Shown piece after piece: positions 31,552 through 41,425 of a stretch of 64,000 bases of DNA (the first letter of the stretch is position 1; every line of letters starts with the position of its first letter). The DNA lies in the NCBI RefSeq assembly GCF_000226115.1, contig NC_016458.1:7474001-7538000 (forward strand). The letters are read 5' to 3'. The translations under genes were made by a program, and so were the position numbers. Below the pieces are notes generated by a model. The model searched no databases and was not told the origin of the DNA. It was given only the letters and a program-made list of their open reading frames with translations. The DNA is from Thermothielavioides terrestris NRRL 8126 (taxonomy: Eukaryota; Ascomycota; Sordariomycetes; Sordariales; Chaetomiaceae).

Positions 31552-32514
31552 GGTGCTCACCAGCAACCTGTGGGAGTCGCGCCCATTGCTGCTCAACCAC
31601 AGCACGCCGCGTACGCAAGCCCCAGCTTTGGAAACCACTCGCAGCCGGCCCCCGGAGGGTCCGGATCCAACAACTCCCAGCCACTGCCACATGGATATAG
31701 TGATCCGCAACCCCCATCCAACGAGGTCGACATCCATCCAGAACTGCGATCCAGTCACGAGCCGCCTGCGGCAGTTTCCGCCTACCCTCCCGTGCCTAAT
31801 ATGATTCCGCCTGGCGTGGCGCCTCCGGATCAAGCGGTTGCCATGTCCGGGCCTTCTGCGCCGGTCGCCCCGGCGGCCGGCGCAATGCCCGCTGGAGAGG
31901 GTGCGACGGATGGCCGGAAGGCCAAGCGCGAGCTGTCTCAATCTAAGCGCGCTGCGCAGAACAGGGCTGCACAGGTTAGTAAGCAGCCCCCCTTTGGCTC
32001 CTGTGACAACGCTGACCCAGCCGCCCCGATCTGCGCACCACAGAGGGCATTCCGCCAACGGAAAGAGGGATACATAAAGAAACTGGAGCAGCAAGTGCGT
32101 GACTATGGCGAAATGGAGATCAGCTTCAAGGCGCTCCAGTCCGAAAACTACGCGCTGCGACAGTACGTCATGGCATTGCAGGCCCGCCTGCTCGAAACCC
32201 AAGGCGAGTATCCGCCGCCGCCCCCGGGCATCGACCCAGCCCAGCTCAACCCGCACGCGCAACCACCCCCGATACGCCCCGACGCCGACGCGCCCGAGAC
32301 CGCTGCGGCGGGAGCGGCCGGAGCGGTCCCCGCCGTGAACTCGCTCGAGGTGGCCGCCCAGGCTGTCGCCGGCCTCACCCGCGGCGAGCACCTGGCCGCT
32401 CGCGACGCCTACCCGCCTGTCCGCAACGACGACGACGCGAGGACGGCCGAGGCGATCACCCGGCAGCTGCAGGCCGAGCCAAACCCCGACGGGCTGCCCA
32501 CCGCACCAATGTGA
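31552..32514 (+). CDS. kapC: bZIP transcription factor KapC (5' end unresolved)
   Basis: Coding exons about 31552-31974 and 32044-32514 are read; the first exon with the start codon was not identified. The frame beginning at 31570 starts with GTG, and a stop at 31525-31527 requires an upstream splice, probably using the acceptor at 31550-31551. The basic region Lys-Arg-Glu-Leu-Ser-Gln-Ser-Lys-Arg-Ala-Ala-Gln-Asn-Arg-Ala-Ala-Gln is interrupted by a 69-nt intron and continues Arg-Ala-Phe-Arg-Gln-Arg-Lys-Glu-Gly-Tyr-Ile-Lys-Lys-Leu-Glu. A short leucine zipper follows. The Arg-Ala-Phe-Arg-Gln-Arg-Lys signature, the zipper sequence and Leu-Leu-Glu-x-Gln-Gly-Glu-x-Pro-Pro match fungal KapC. The N-terminal and C-terminal parts are Pro/Ala/Gln-rich. 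It is a nuclear DNA-binding protein; its targets cannot be told. Confidence 0.85.
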   Translation, partial: GAHQQPVGVAPIAAQPQHAAYASPSFGNHSQPAPGGSGSNNSQPLPHGYSDPQPPSNEVDIHPELRSSHEPPAAVSAYPPVPNMIPPGVAPPDQAVAMSGPSAPVAPAAGAMPAGEGATDGRKAKRELSQSKRAAQNRAAQVSKQPPFGSCDNADPAAPICAPQRAFRQRKEGYIKKLEQQVRDYGEMEISFKALQSENYALRQYVMALQARLLETQGEYPPPPPGIDPAQLNPHAQPPPIRPDADAPETAAAGAAGAVPAVNSLEVAAQAVAGLTRGEHLAARDAYPPVRNDDDARTAEAITRQLQAEPNPDGLPTAPM

Positions 32515-33459
32515 GAGACCTGGCTCGCCTCAATCCTGGAAGCTTGGGTCGCCTGCGCCACGACGCGGTCTGCCTGTGGTCGCTTCCCACTCCCTCTTTT
32601 TTTGTTAAGGCGGAAAAAGGAAAGGAAGGCGTTGACGACTTGGTGCGCATCTCGAGGCGGGCAACCTGCTGAAGGGGTGGTCACTTTTCTCGCTTTTCTC
32701 GCGGTGGAGAGACGTCCCGTTCTCTAGGAGTAAAGAGGGGTGCTGTTGTGTCTGTTGCCTTGGCGTTCCGTTGAGTTTAGCCAGTGGAAGGTTGGCGCTG
32801 GCGATAGCGGCGGGCTATCGCCCTGTTTTGCTAGGTATTTATTGCATTTTTTCAGTCTTTTCTAGCTCCTGTGTCGGTGTATGTTAGGGCATGTTATGAG
32901 ACTGGTTCGTTGCCACATCGCGCGCACATGGATGGTTGTGGTGGCTCGAGAATCTCGAATCGGTCCCTACGGACGAGACATCTGCCAGTGCATCGTACAT
33001 ACCTACAGTTGGCCGTCTTATTTCTCACGGCCCAACAGGGCGCTGTAGCTGAAAGCGGAGAGGCAAAAGGGCGTCAGAGCTCTTCGGTGTCCCAGGGATA
33101 GCTGTGCCTTAGTTTTCGACGTCGGGAGGGGAGGCGCAGAACTTGTCTGAGAACGGGTGGACTAGACAAGAAACGCCACCAGAACAGGACATCGAATCGG
33201 CGTCTATCTGCTGTTTTACAACAACCGTATGGCAAAAACATCCGTAAGCGTTATCACGCGCCCCTCCGTTTCTTTTTATGGCCTGTAACTTTCATAACTC
33301 CGATTGCTAGCGTGAGGAAACCGAAAGAACGCAGGCCAAACGGCAAAAACCAACCAACGCCCCGGATAATCAATCACTTCCCAACCTCGACCCGTCTTAT
33401 CTCCACTCGAGTGCCATCGATCGTCCGTCCTTATTATGTCACTCCTCCTGCCCAGCCGG
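32515..33459. other. Intergenic between convergent kapC and ARP5
   Basis: About 945 bp; both genes end here. The kapC side carries T-rich stretches such as ctttttttgtt near 32600. No gene is seen. Confidence 0.5.
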
Positions 33460-36046
33460 TCAAGGGAAGGCGTTGCCCAGGTCGTGTTCCTGCCGAGAAG
33501 ACATGTCAGACATCCACAGATACATACCCACGAAGGCCTGAAGGGTAAAGGGTAGGGCAGGGAAAGCGAGGCAAGGCAGAATGAAATAAAAACAGAAAGT
33601 GTGTGGATCGAGGGCAAAGAAAAAGAGAAAAGAAACACACCTTGATATACTCGCCGCCCTTCTCGAGGTACTCCTCGCGCGTGATCCAGGCCTTTTTCGC
33701 CTCGTCGGTGCACGCCCAGCCGGCGGCGCCGCGCCAGGCGTCCAGCACGGGGTCCTGGGCGCGGCGGATGGCGAGCGGCGCGCCGGCGGGCAGCAGCGCG
33801 GTCAGCCCCTGGCGCAGGCGCTCGTCGAAGTTCTGGAAGAGCGTGACGCCGCCGGTGAGGAAGACGTCGCGCAGGAAGTCGCCGGCGGCGTCGCGGCCGA
33901 GGAGCGGGGGCAGCCGCTGGGTGAGGATGTCGCCGGCGATCTCGACGACGCCGGCCTGGTCGACGCCCGCGATGGCGGCGGGCTGGAAGAGCACCTCGGG
34001 CACGCGGATGCGCTCCACGTTGAGGTGCAGCCGGTGGGTCTCGGCCGGGGAGGACGGGTCGAAGGGCCGCGGCCCGTACCGGAACGCGTGCAGGAGGGAC
34101 TTGGACCAGTCCTTCTGCGCGTCGAGCGTCTGCTCGTAGGTGAAGTCCTTGTCGTAGGTGAGCAGGTCGGCCTCGAGCGCGCGCACGGCGGCCTCGAGGT
34201 CCTCCTCGCCCTCTTCCTCGTCGTCGCTGTCGCCCCTGTTAGCGCCGATGGCGACGCTGCGGTAGACGCCCCAGTCGGCGTCGTCGGCGCCAAAGTCGTC
34301 GTCGTCGCCCCCGCGGCGGCGCTTGCGGCTCCCCGCGGCGCCCGTGGGCGCGTCCGACGCGAGGTTGGCGATGTTCTTCATGCGGATCTGGCTGGCGAGG
34401 GACTTGCGGTTGCCGAGGTCGGCCTTGAGGCGCTCGCGCTCTTTGATCTGGGCCAGCTTGGCGAGGCGCGCCTGGCGCTTTTCTTCGAGCCAGCCCTCCA
34501 GGTCGTTGATGCGCCGTTCCTCGTCGAGCCGGGCCTCTTCTGCTATCCTGGCCTTTTCGGCTTCCTTCTCGGCTTTCGCCCGTGCCCGGGCGTCGTGGTT
34601 CGACTTGAGCAGCCGTTGCTGGCGTTTCTGCTTCAAACCCGCCTCGTCGAGCTGCTCGTCTGGCACGTCCAGCAGGCTGAAATCGGGAGCTTCCTGCTCC
34701 TCCTCCTGCTCGCCGCCGAGGTCTTTCGTCCGGGCTTTCTTGATGGAGCGTTCGAGATCGCGGATCACTCGCTCCAGGGCGGCCTCGTCCTTCAGTTCGG
34801 CTTCGTCCAGCAGCCGTTTCGCCTCCTTCTTGTTCTGGTCGGCTAGCCGGCGCTGTACGTCCCTGTAGTACTCGAGTTCCTGCTCCTTTTTCATCAACCT
34901 CTCCAAGCGCATCTTGGCTGCTTGTTCCTGCAGCCTGCGGCCACTCTCCTTTTTCCTCTCGGCGATTCGCGCCAGCTCCTCTTCACTTTTTTGCACAACC
35001 ACCTCTTCCGTATAGGGGTATTGAATAATGCGCTCCCTGTCCTCGAGCCCCGCCCAGTCCATGAACCGCGCAGCTTCGTTGTCGTAGTCCAGCGAGACGT
35101 AGCAGAAATCACGGATCATGTGCTCGGCTTGTGAGGAGTTGAGCTTCCCCGGAAACCCGGTGTGGTATTTGAGCCGGATGAGCTTGAGGAGGTATTCGGC
35201 GGCATGCCAGCCACCCCAGTTCAGCCTTATTGTCTGGGACAGCAAGGCTTTGGAGTTGTAGACCGGGATGAGATGGGTGGCGCTGTACGAGGAAGACACA
35301 ACCAGGCCGGTCTTGCCCTGGTTGTGGCGGTATGAGAAGAGCGAGTCAATCCCGTAGACGACGCTGGGCGCGCTGTAGCACTCGAAGATTATCTCGCTCA
35401 TCACTGGATGACAGTCAGCGAAGCGGCAGCGACAGGCGAGACGTGGACACCGGCTCACTTTTCCTCGAGTATGGGAGGTTTGCGACAGCCTCGGTCATGA
35501 CAATGGGCATGTCAATGCCCCCCTCCACCCCATTCATGCCGAGCTTGATGAAGACATGGTCGAGGACGTGCTCCATCACGTCCCAGTTGCTGACGATGCC
35601 AGTGCCTGCTTCGAAGGCGTTACGGATGTGACCACGGGCGGTGGTGTCGGCGTAGCAGTCTTGGCCGGCGAACGAGAAGGTCTTGCCGAATTTCCGATCG
35701 CGGTACTTGGACATGATGGGAGGAATCGCCAGGCGCGGCTTGGTCTCGAATGACCAGCCCGCGCGGACGGTAGACGAGCCTACAGAGCGCAGTGGCACAC
35801 GTTAGCAAGAGTATCACCGGAAGCAAGCTCGGCAGTGCGGGGAGGAGACCTGAGGCGGCGCGCACCATTGTCGATCACGATGGCGGCCTGTCCTTCAGGC
35901 CGGGCGAGAGCACGTTCTCGGCCATCCAACTGCGGCGGCAGGTACTTCTCGAATTTGGCTTCCTTGACCGGATACACAGTTGGCGGGGGCAGGTTCTTCC
36001 AGGCGTCCCGTTGGCTGACCGTCTCGTCTGTCGCGGAGGGCGCCAT
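33460..36046 (-). CDS. ARP5: Actin-related protein ARP5, INO80 complex
   Basis: Four exons, 36046-35866, 35779-35459, 35403-33641 and 33489-33460, give 764 residues. Introns begin GTGCGC, GTGAGC and GTGTGT. The last exon has 30 nt and supplies Glu-His-Asp-Leu-Gly-Asn-Ala-Phe-Pro, the expected Arp5 end. Arp5 is a nuclear actin-fold subunit of the INO80 remodeller that binds nucleosomes together with Ies6. Visible features: Ile-Val-Ile-Asp-Asn-Gly-Ser-Ser at about 55-62 (phosphate loop), Met-Met-Ser-Glu-Ile-Ile-Phe-Glu-Cys-Tyr after the second intron, Val-Val-Ser-Ser-Ser-Tyr-Ser-Ala-Thr-His, and Phe-Leu-Thr-Gly-Gly-Val near the C-terminus. The actin fold is split by a long charged coiled-coil insertion (about 270-560), as is usual for Arp5. 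It contains a Lys-Arg-Arg-Arg nuclear localisation patch. Confidence 0.95.
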
Positions 36047-36532
36047 CGCTAGTGATTGTTCGCTGCGAGTCGAGGGCCGCAGGTCGAGAGCGATGGTGGC
36101 GTGTGGAACAAGCGATGGACGGTTCTAGCACTGGGGCGTTGAAGGGCGCATCCTGCTCCTGGGATTTCCCGGCTGCGGTGGCGCTTGCGTTGCTATGACC
36201 CAAGACTCGCATGCAGCCGAGCTCCCTGGAAGCTGGCGCCGCCTTGAGCTTGTAATTGGTGTCGGGAGACGGGAACTAAGGGATCGCGTCTCACGGTCTC
36301 GGGTACAGTGTTGATACGATGCACGGTGTATTCCGTGCTGCAATGAGAACGAATTACAAGACCCCAGGCCTCACAGCGCCGTCCACAGCGCACAGTATCG
36401 CTGGTGTGTTACACTTCAATTACCGTAAAATACGCGACTTCTCGTACATCCTTCGCATTCCCCAGTCGAAAGCGCAGACCAAGAACAAACCATAGCGGCC
36501 AACAACGCCTTCATGCCGGGTCCTTAAGGTTC
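36047..36532. other. Intergenic: ARP5 promoter and DAD4 3' region
   Basis: About 490 bp between minus-strand genes. It must carry the ARP5 promoter. No motif is recognised with confidence. Confidence 0.5.
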
Positions 36533-36981
36533 TCAGTTGCTATTTGATGTGGCTCCGTATCAGTAGGTAGGCATGTTGCTGGTCAAATGGACAGGATGCT
36601 TACCCTCCAGGTGGAATAGCACGTTCGACTGGTAGTTCTTGAACATCTGGGCAACCAGCTCGATATTCATGTTTTGGATGTTGATCTCCTGGAAACGTCA
36701 TGTCAGTGGGAGCCGCACGGCATTTGAGATTGCAGCAGCTTTTACCTGCAGCGTCTTGTTCATCACCACGATGGCTTCGTTCAGTTTCTCCTGGGATTCC
36801 AGACCGATCAGCATGGCGGGGTAACTGCTGAGCCTGGCCAACACGTTAAGCATACATACCACGTTGGTGATGATGCGCGACAGAAGCAAGTTCTGTTGAT
36901 GTTCGTGGGGACTCTCCTGCTCGGAATGTTAATAGGATGCCTTGGCACAGATTGTACTTGAGCTCTAAAGGTCCATACCAT
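36533..36981 (-). CDS. DAD4: DASH complex subunit DAD4
   Basis: Five exons, 36981-36979, 36916-36860, 36790-36746, 36688-36604 and 36552-36533, give 69 residues, close to the 72 of yeast Dad4. The first exon holds only the ATG. Introns (GTATGG, GTATGT, GTAAAA and GTAAGC donors) end in CAG, CAG, CAG and GAG. The protein starts [10 protein letters not shown], continues Leu-Ser-Arg-Ile-Ile-Thr-Asn-Val and Glu-Lys-Leu-Asn-Glu-Ala, and ends Phe-His-Leu-Glu-Ala-Thr, all as in Dad4. The DASH/Dam1 complex forms a ring around kinetochore microtubules. The middle segments are predicted coiled coil. The last intron's GAG acceptor is unusual, but it restores the conserved Leu-Glu-Ala-Thr. The next gene, IES6, is divergent with 318 bp between start codons. 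Confidence 0.9.
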
Positions 36982-37299
36982 TGCAGCGACGCAACGGCGA
37001 TGCCTCTGTTGTTGTTCTTGTTCAAAAGACCGTAAACAACGGATTAAAGAGGACGGATATGGATCAGTACCTCAAGACGGATAGCGCAGTTACCCCACCA
37101 AACACACATCACCCGCATCACCAGCCACCGCGACAGGGGACAGTGCGAATATCAAAGGCGGAGGGACACGGCAATATCTTTCCAACACTCCAGCTGACCT
37201 ATCGCTGCCTGCAACCCCGGGGACAACTGCGCGCCTCGAACCGCCCGCTCCCCATTACCATCAAGCTCAAGGCAAGCAAGCATCCGCCAATTGCCCAAC
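36982..37299. promoter_or_regulatory. Divergent promoter, DAD4 and IES6
   Basis: Only 318 bp separate the two start codons, so both genes must share this region. A run of CA/CC-rich sequence (caaacacacatcacccgcatcaccagccacc) lies near 37099-37130. No specific factor site is claimed. Confidence 0.6.
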
Positions 37300-37911
37300 A
37301 TGTCCAACCCGGAAGCCCAGGCCGCGCAGGCAGCGCACCAGGAGCTCATGGAGCTGCTCGACATCCATTCGATCCACAAGACGTTCCGCAACCCGCACTG
37401 GCGGCCCAACCAGCGCCGCAACAAGAACATCAAGACCATCCTGGGCGACGCCTCGCGCAAGGAAGCCTCCGTCATCGCAACGCCGCAAGATGACAGCGGC
37501 GCCGCGACTCCGGCGGTGCAAGACAACGACGGCCTCTCCACGAGTGGCACTTCAACTCCAGCCGTTCCCTCTGCGAGCGGCACCGCCAGTTTGCAGCCGA
37601 ATCTTGCGCAAGCATCGCGCAGCCTGTCCAAACTCGTGCTCGAGAAGTCGCTGTCTGCGCCTTCCGCTAAACCACCGAATGGCGCCCCTCCGTCCGCGCC
37701 CACGGCCACCTACACCAACATCGAGAGCGCGCCGAGCTTGGCGCCACTGAAGCACTACTGCGACGTGACGGGCCTGCCAGCGCCCTACCTGGATCCCAAG
37801 ACGAGGATGCGATATCACAACCGCGAGGTGTTTGCCATGATCAGGAGTCTGCCGCAGGGCGTCGCTGAGCAGTTTCTCGAAGCGAGAGGTGCCCATACGG
37901 TGCTAAAATAA
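37300..37911 (+). CDS. IES6: INO80 complex subunit IES6 (YL1 C-terminal domain)
   Basis: One frame of 203 residues from ATG 37300; the codon at 37291 is TTG, not a start. The N-terminus carries Asp-Ile-His-Ser-Ile-His-Lys-Thr-Phe-Arg-Asn-Pro-His-Trp, the usual Ies6 opening. A disordered Ser/Ala/Pro-rich middle follows, with repeated Ser-Thr-Pro. The YL1_C domain occupies about 148-200: Lys-His-Tyr-Cys-Asp-Val-Thr-Gly-Leu-Pro-Ala-Pro-Tyr-Leu-Asp-Pro, then Tyr-His-Asn-Arg-Glu-Val-Phe and Phe-Leu-Glu-Ala-Arg-Gly-Ala. Ies6 binds Arp5 and the Ino80 ATPase and couples ATP hydrolysis to nucleosome sliding. Its partner gene ARP5 lies only 1.25 kb away on the other strand. Confidence 0.94.
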   Translation: MSNPEAQAAQAAHQELMELLDIHSIHKTFRNPHWRPNQRRNKNIKTILGDASRKEASVIATPQDDSGAATPAVQDNDGLSTSGTSTPAVPSASGTASLQPNLAQASRSLSKLVLEKSLSAPSAKPPNGAPPSAPTATYTNIESAPSLAPLKHYCDVTGLPAPYLDPKTRMRYHNREVFAMIRSLPQGVAEQFLEARGAHTVLK

Positions 37912-38377
37912 AAGAATGCTTGATCTACGCGCATCGTGCCAGCCAGATCGGGACGCCGCCGTTCATTGGGTTGGGGCTTCGTAGCTATCTGCGGTCTTGG
38001 GCAGGAGCACTTCTGAAGCGGGGAGGGAACCACCCTCGACACCCCCAATCGCCGCCCAAAATATGACATCACTCCCGAGTTGCGCTTTCCGTGTCTTGTC
38101 TTCGTCAAGACTCGTGCCTTCCTGGACCCCAGCGAGTGCCAGTTTCGGAGAGCGAGCCCTTGGTGTCACGGAGTCGGACTAGCCCAGGCTATTGCGCTGT
38201 CTCCCGTCTGGCCATCATCATCATCAGCCCACGGAAACCGAGAGAACAAAGCGCTATTGACCACCCCGCTGCGCGTCTGGCCGTTACGCCTGCGCCTCTC
38301 TTGGTTCTCCCACCACGCAAAGCATCCGGCACGCCGAGTTTCGAGCTTCTCCCGGCAAAGCCCGTTGCCCGGCAACA
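37912..38377. other. Intergenic, IES6 to membrane-protein gene
   Basis: About 470 bp between two plus-strand genes; 3' region of IES6 and promoter of the next gene. Nothing else is recognised. Confidence 0.5.
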
Positions 38378-38818
38378 ATGGCGGTCCTGGCGCCCGTGAC
38401 GCCGCGGCAGTCAATGCAAGAAATCTCGTCGGCTTCTCAGATCCGTGATTTCGCCCCGTACAACCCGTACACGCCGAATGGAACCGTCACGCCGACCCCG
38501 AGTGCTCAGACAGACGGACCGCTGCTGCCGACAAATAACCCGGTCCCTCCCACGCCGAGCAGCATACACAAGGGGTGAGATAAGCTCTCCCCGATGGTTC
38601 CGGTTTCGTCACTGACCCAGCCTTCGGTTAGCAAGCGGACCGGATGGCGGCGCTTCTTCTCGGTGGTCAACGAGTGCATGCTAGGGAAGGAAAAGGCGTC
38701 GGTGTACTGGTATGCCAGTCTGCTCTCCGTCGTTGCCGCCCTGGTCGTGACATGCTCGAGCATCTTTGGTTGGCCGCCCTTGCCGATCTGGGAATATCTG
38801 AGGCATGTCACGCGTTGA
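38378..38818 (+). CDS. Small single-pass membrane protein, unknown function
   Basis: Two exons, 38378-38574 and 38632-38818, give 127 residues. The 57-nt intron (GTGAGA ... ctgac ... TTAG) joins in phase and yields Lys-Gly-Lys-Arg-Thr-Gly-Trp-Arg-Arg. The first half is polar and rich in Pro, Thr and Ser. The second half has a basic patch followed by one hydrophobic segment (about 95-115, Tyr-Ala-Ser-Leu-Leu-Ser-Val-Val-Ala-Ala-Leu) and a Trp/Pro-rich end. Positive residues before the segment suggest a cytosolic N-terminus. I do not recognise a family. The clean splice and good Kozak (caacaATGGC) argue that it is a real gene. The ATG context and the short distance to IES6 fit a compact genome. 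Confidence 0.68.
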
Positions 38819-39892
38819 CGGGTGAACGACTCTCCGCTACGGGTATCAGGCGCAAGGACGTTGGCGTCATGTTTGGCTTAGGGGGTCTGGAGGTGCAGTG
38901 AGGACGGCGCTGGCGTGGCGTTTTGGGTGGGCGTTTGTGAAGTTGAATCATTGGGATCGGTGCTGCCACTACGATGAGAACAAGCACAGAAATACAGTTC
39001 ATGGATAGGCGTATACGTAAACATACGTGTAAACATACGTGTGTGACCAACAAAGTCAAGCCCCGACTATGCACTCGCGGCCTCTCGGCAGCAAGATGGC
39101 AGTCGACGCTCCGGCTTAATCGTGATCAGGTTGCTATATGCCTTGATGTTTTGTTTCGACAGACCACCGAGAAGGGATGAAGAGACCCAAACCCAGTTGC
39201 TCCAGCAGGTGCTGCAGCCGTCGCGGCAAGTTTTGGAATTAGGGGGTTAGAAAGGTGGAAACAAACACAGACCTACCGTCTCAACGGGCAGTGTTCAGGA
39301 AGGTCTACGGAAGTACATCGCCCAGGAACGAAAGAGCCCGGCATCTCGTGCGAAAGCTAGGGTAACTGTTTGCACGTTTGCTTTCAAAGAGCATATTCCT
39401 CAAATTCCTGGTCTGTGTGGTTATCGCATCTCATCCGGCTACGAGGCGCTCTGTCTTCGCGGACTCGCATATCAGAACCAAAGGCAGAGCCTGTTGCAAG
39501 GTGAAGCTGAACGCGAGAATTCTGCGCCGGAAAAATGTTCAGCCAGTCCCAAAGGGGCTCCAGCCCCAACAACTGGGCCTGTTTAACGTCCGCTTGTTAT
39601 CGGTCACTATCACTCACAGTGGAGACAAGCTAACGTTACCTGACACCAGGCAGTTGCCTGCCGGGCCGGGGACCCTTGAGGCCAGCCTTGGCTTGGCAGC
39701 GCTGCGTGTCAACCCCTTTGCAGTGTCTCAATTGCGCCGCGCAGAGCAGGCAAAGGAAGAACAGTACAACGAAGCATTTCGCCCTCCCAGACAACAATTT
39801 GACGCCGTCTGCCGCCGCCCGCCGCCCGCCGTCCGACCCTAGCGCCGACCTCGAGATATATCCTCCGACCGTCGCAGTTCATCATAGACAAG
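38819..39892. other. Intergenic upstream of GOT1
   Basis: About 1.07 kb. A frame of 154 residues (39378-39842) overlaps what is probably the GOT1 5' leader and has no coding features. Near 39008-39045 the string cgtatacgtaaacatacgtgtaaacatacgtgtg contains a short repeated unit. Nothing else is seen. Confidence 0.5.
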
Positions 39893-40684
39893 ATGCCCAC
39901 CATGTGGCTATCAGACTCACAAAGTGCGTGCAGAGCGCCTTGTATGTCCTGGACAGGGCCCGCCTCGACCAAGAGCACCATCCTCTCGGCGCATTGCAGG
40001 GCTCTCTCCAAGTGCAAAGCTGACATGGCCTTCCCACAGAAATCGGAGTCGCCTTTTGCTCTGGGGGTACGCGGGACCCCCTGATTCCCTGAATCCGCAA
40101 AACAACCACCAGCTTTCCCTCGACAGAACTCAGCTTGCCCACAGAAAAACAAGCCCATTAACAAACCGGTGTCGAACAGGCGGGTTCTTCCTCATAGGCG
40201 GCGTCCTCCTCTTCTTCGACCGCGCCATGTTAGCAATGGGCAACGTAAGCCCCCCCTCTCCCCCCCCTTCTTCCCCGTTTTCCCCCTTTCCCTCACTTCC
40301 CCCCCTTTTGCCCCCCACTCAAGTAGCCACCACCCCCGCGCCTTTCTCTTTCCCCCGCTTGCTTACCACCACCACGAACAACAGATCCTCTTCCTCATCG
40401 GCCTGGCGATCATCATCGGGCCGGCCAAGACGGCGGTCTTCTTCGCGCGGCGGCAGAAGCTCAAGGGCAGCGCGGCCTTCTTCGGCGGGCTGGCGCTGAT
40501 CCTGCTGCGCTGGCCCTTCGTCGGCTTCCTGGTCGAGCTGTACGGCATCCTGGTGCTCTTCGGCGACTTCCTCGGCACCATCGCCGCCTTCGCCCGCAAC
40601 CTGCCCGTCGTCGGGCCGTACATCGGCCTGGCCGTCGACCGCGCCGGCCTCGGCGCCAGGCGGAACGCCGAGTTGCCTGTTTGA
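39893..40684 (+). CDS. GOT1: Vesicle transport protein GOT1
   Basis: Four exons, 39893-39923, 40040-40066, 40180-40244 and 40385-40684, give 140 residues. Donors are GTGCGT, GTACGC and GTAAGC, and all acceptors are CAG. The first exon gives Met-Pro-Thr-Met-Trp-Leu-Ser-Asp-Ser-Gln, the second joins as Lys-Ile-Gly-Val-Ala-Phe, the third as Gly-Gly-Phe-Phe-Leu-Ile-Gly-Gly-Val-Leu-Leu-Phe-Phe-Asp. Four hydrophobic segments and Ile-Gly-Pro-Ala-Lys-Thr plus Ala-Phe-Phe-Gly-Gly are typical of Got1. The protein is a small tetraspan of Golgi and ER membranes involved in ER-Golgi traffic. Intron 3 contains a long C-rich pyrimidine tract (about 40250-40320). The second exon is only 27 nt. Confidence 0.94.
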
Positions 40685-41425
40685 AAAATAAAGGGAAAAG
40701 GGCCCCGGGAGAAGTAATAATAAAGAAGCATGCTGGGGGGGGAGGAGGGGCAAAAAGGGAAAACGGAAGAACGAGTGTCTCGAGTGAGGTCGGCTGGTTG
40801 TTGGGAGGACTGGCCGGGTGAAAAGAGATCGGGCGGTTTCCATACAACTCGGCGGCTGGTTTCCCCCACGGTAAAAGGGTAATAATGGCCGGCGTTTGGG
40901 GCAACGTTATACCCGTGCTATAATAAGGAGGTATTTGGCATTCGATGATGGGGCTTATACTGTATAAAAAGAGCTGGGATAGACGGGGATGACGGCAGCG
41001 CCTCGAGCGCAGTGCTTCTAATCACACAACATTTTGGCCACGGCGGAAGCTGGGTCTTCAGAAGCTGCAAGGAAAAGGCGGACCACAAGGGGATCGGACA
41101 TGCGAAAACGCGGGTCGCGGGAGAGCCTCTGGGCCTCTGGCCCAGATCAGCTGTGCGAAGCAGCCTGCAACATCAGATTAAGATTCCCCCGTCCACAATC
41201 AGTGCGTCCTTCCAGCAGGGTCGTCACCTAGCGTGTCGTGTCGGCGGTCATATCCGCAACCCCTTGACTCGAGTCTATTGCGTGCCGAGAGTTCCTCCCA
41301 GCAAATTCTGGTTGAAAAAAACAAACATGGGCGTGCGTCAAATTCCCAAACTTATCCATCTGAACACCCCCGCTGAAAAAAGAAGCCGCCTCCACTCGCC
41401 GTGCACGACAGAAACGGTTTCGCCC
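40685..41425. other. Intergenic between convergent GOT1 and profilin
   Basis: About 740 bp; both genes end here. The GOT1 side has an early A-rich stretch (aaaaataaagggaaaa near 40684). No gene is seen. Confidence 0.5.

Noticed and set aside
39378..39842. Plus-strand frame of 154 codons before GOT1
   Set aside because: It ends 50 bp before the GOT1 start and its composition is not protein-like; it is probably promoter or 5' leader.
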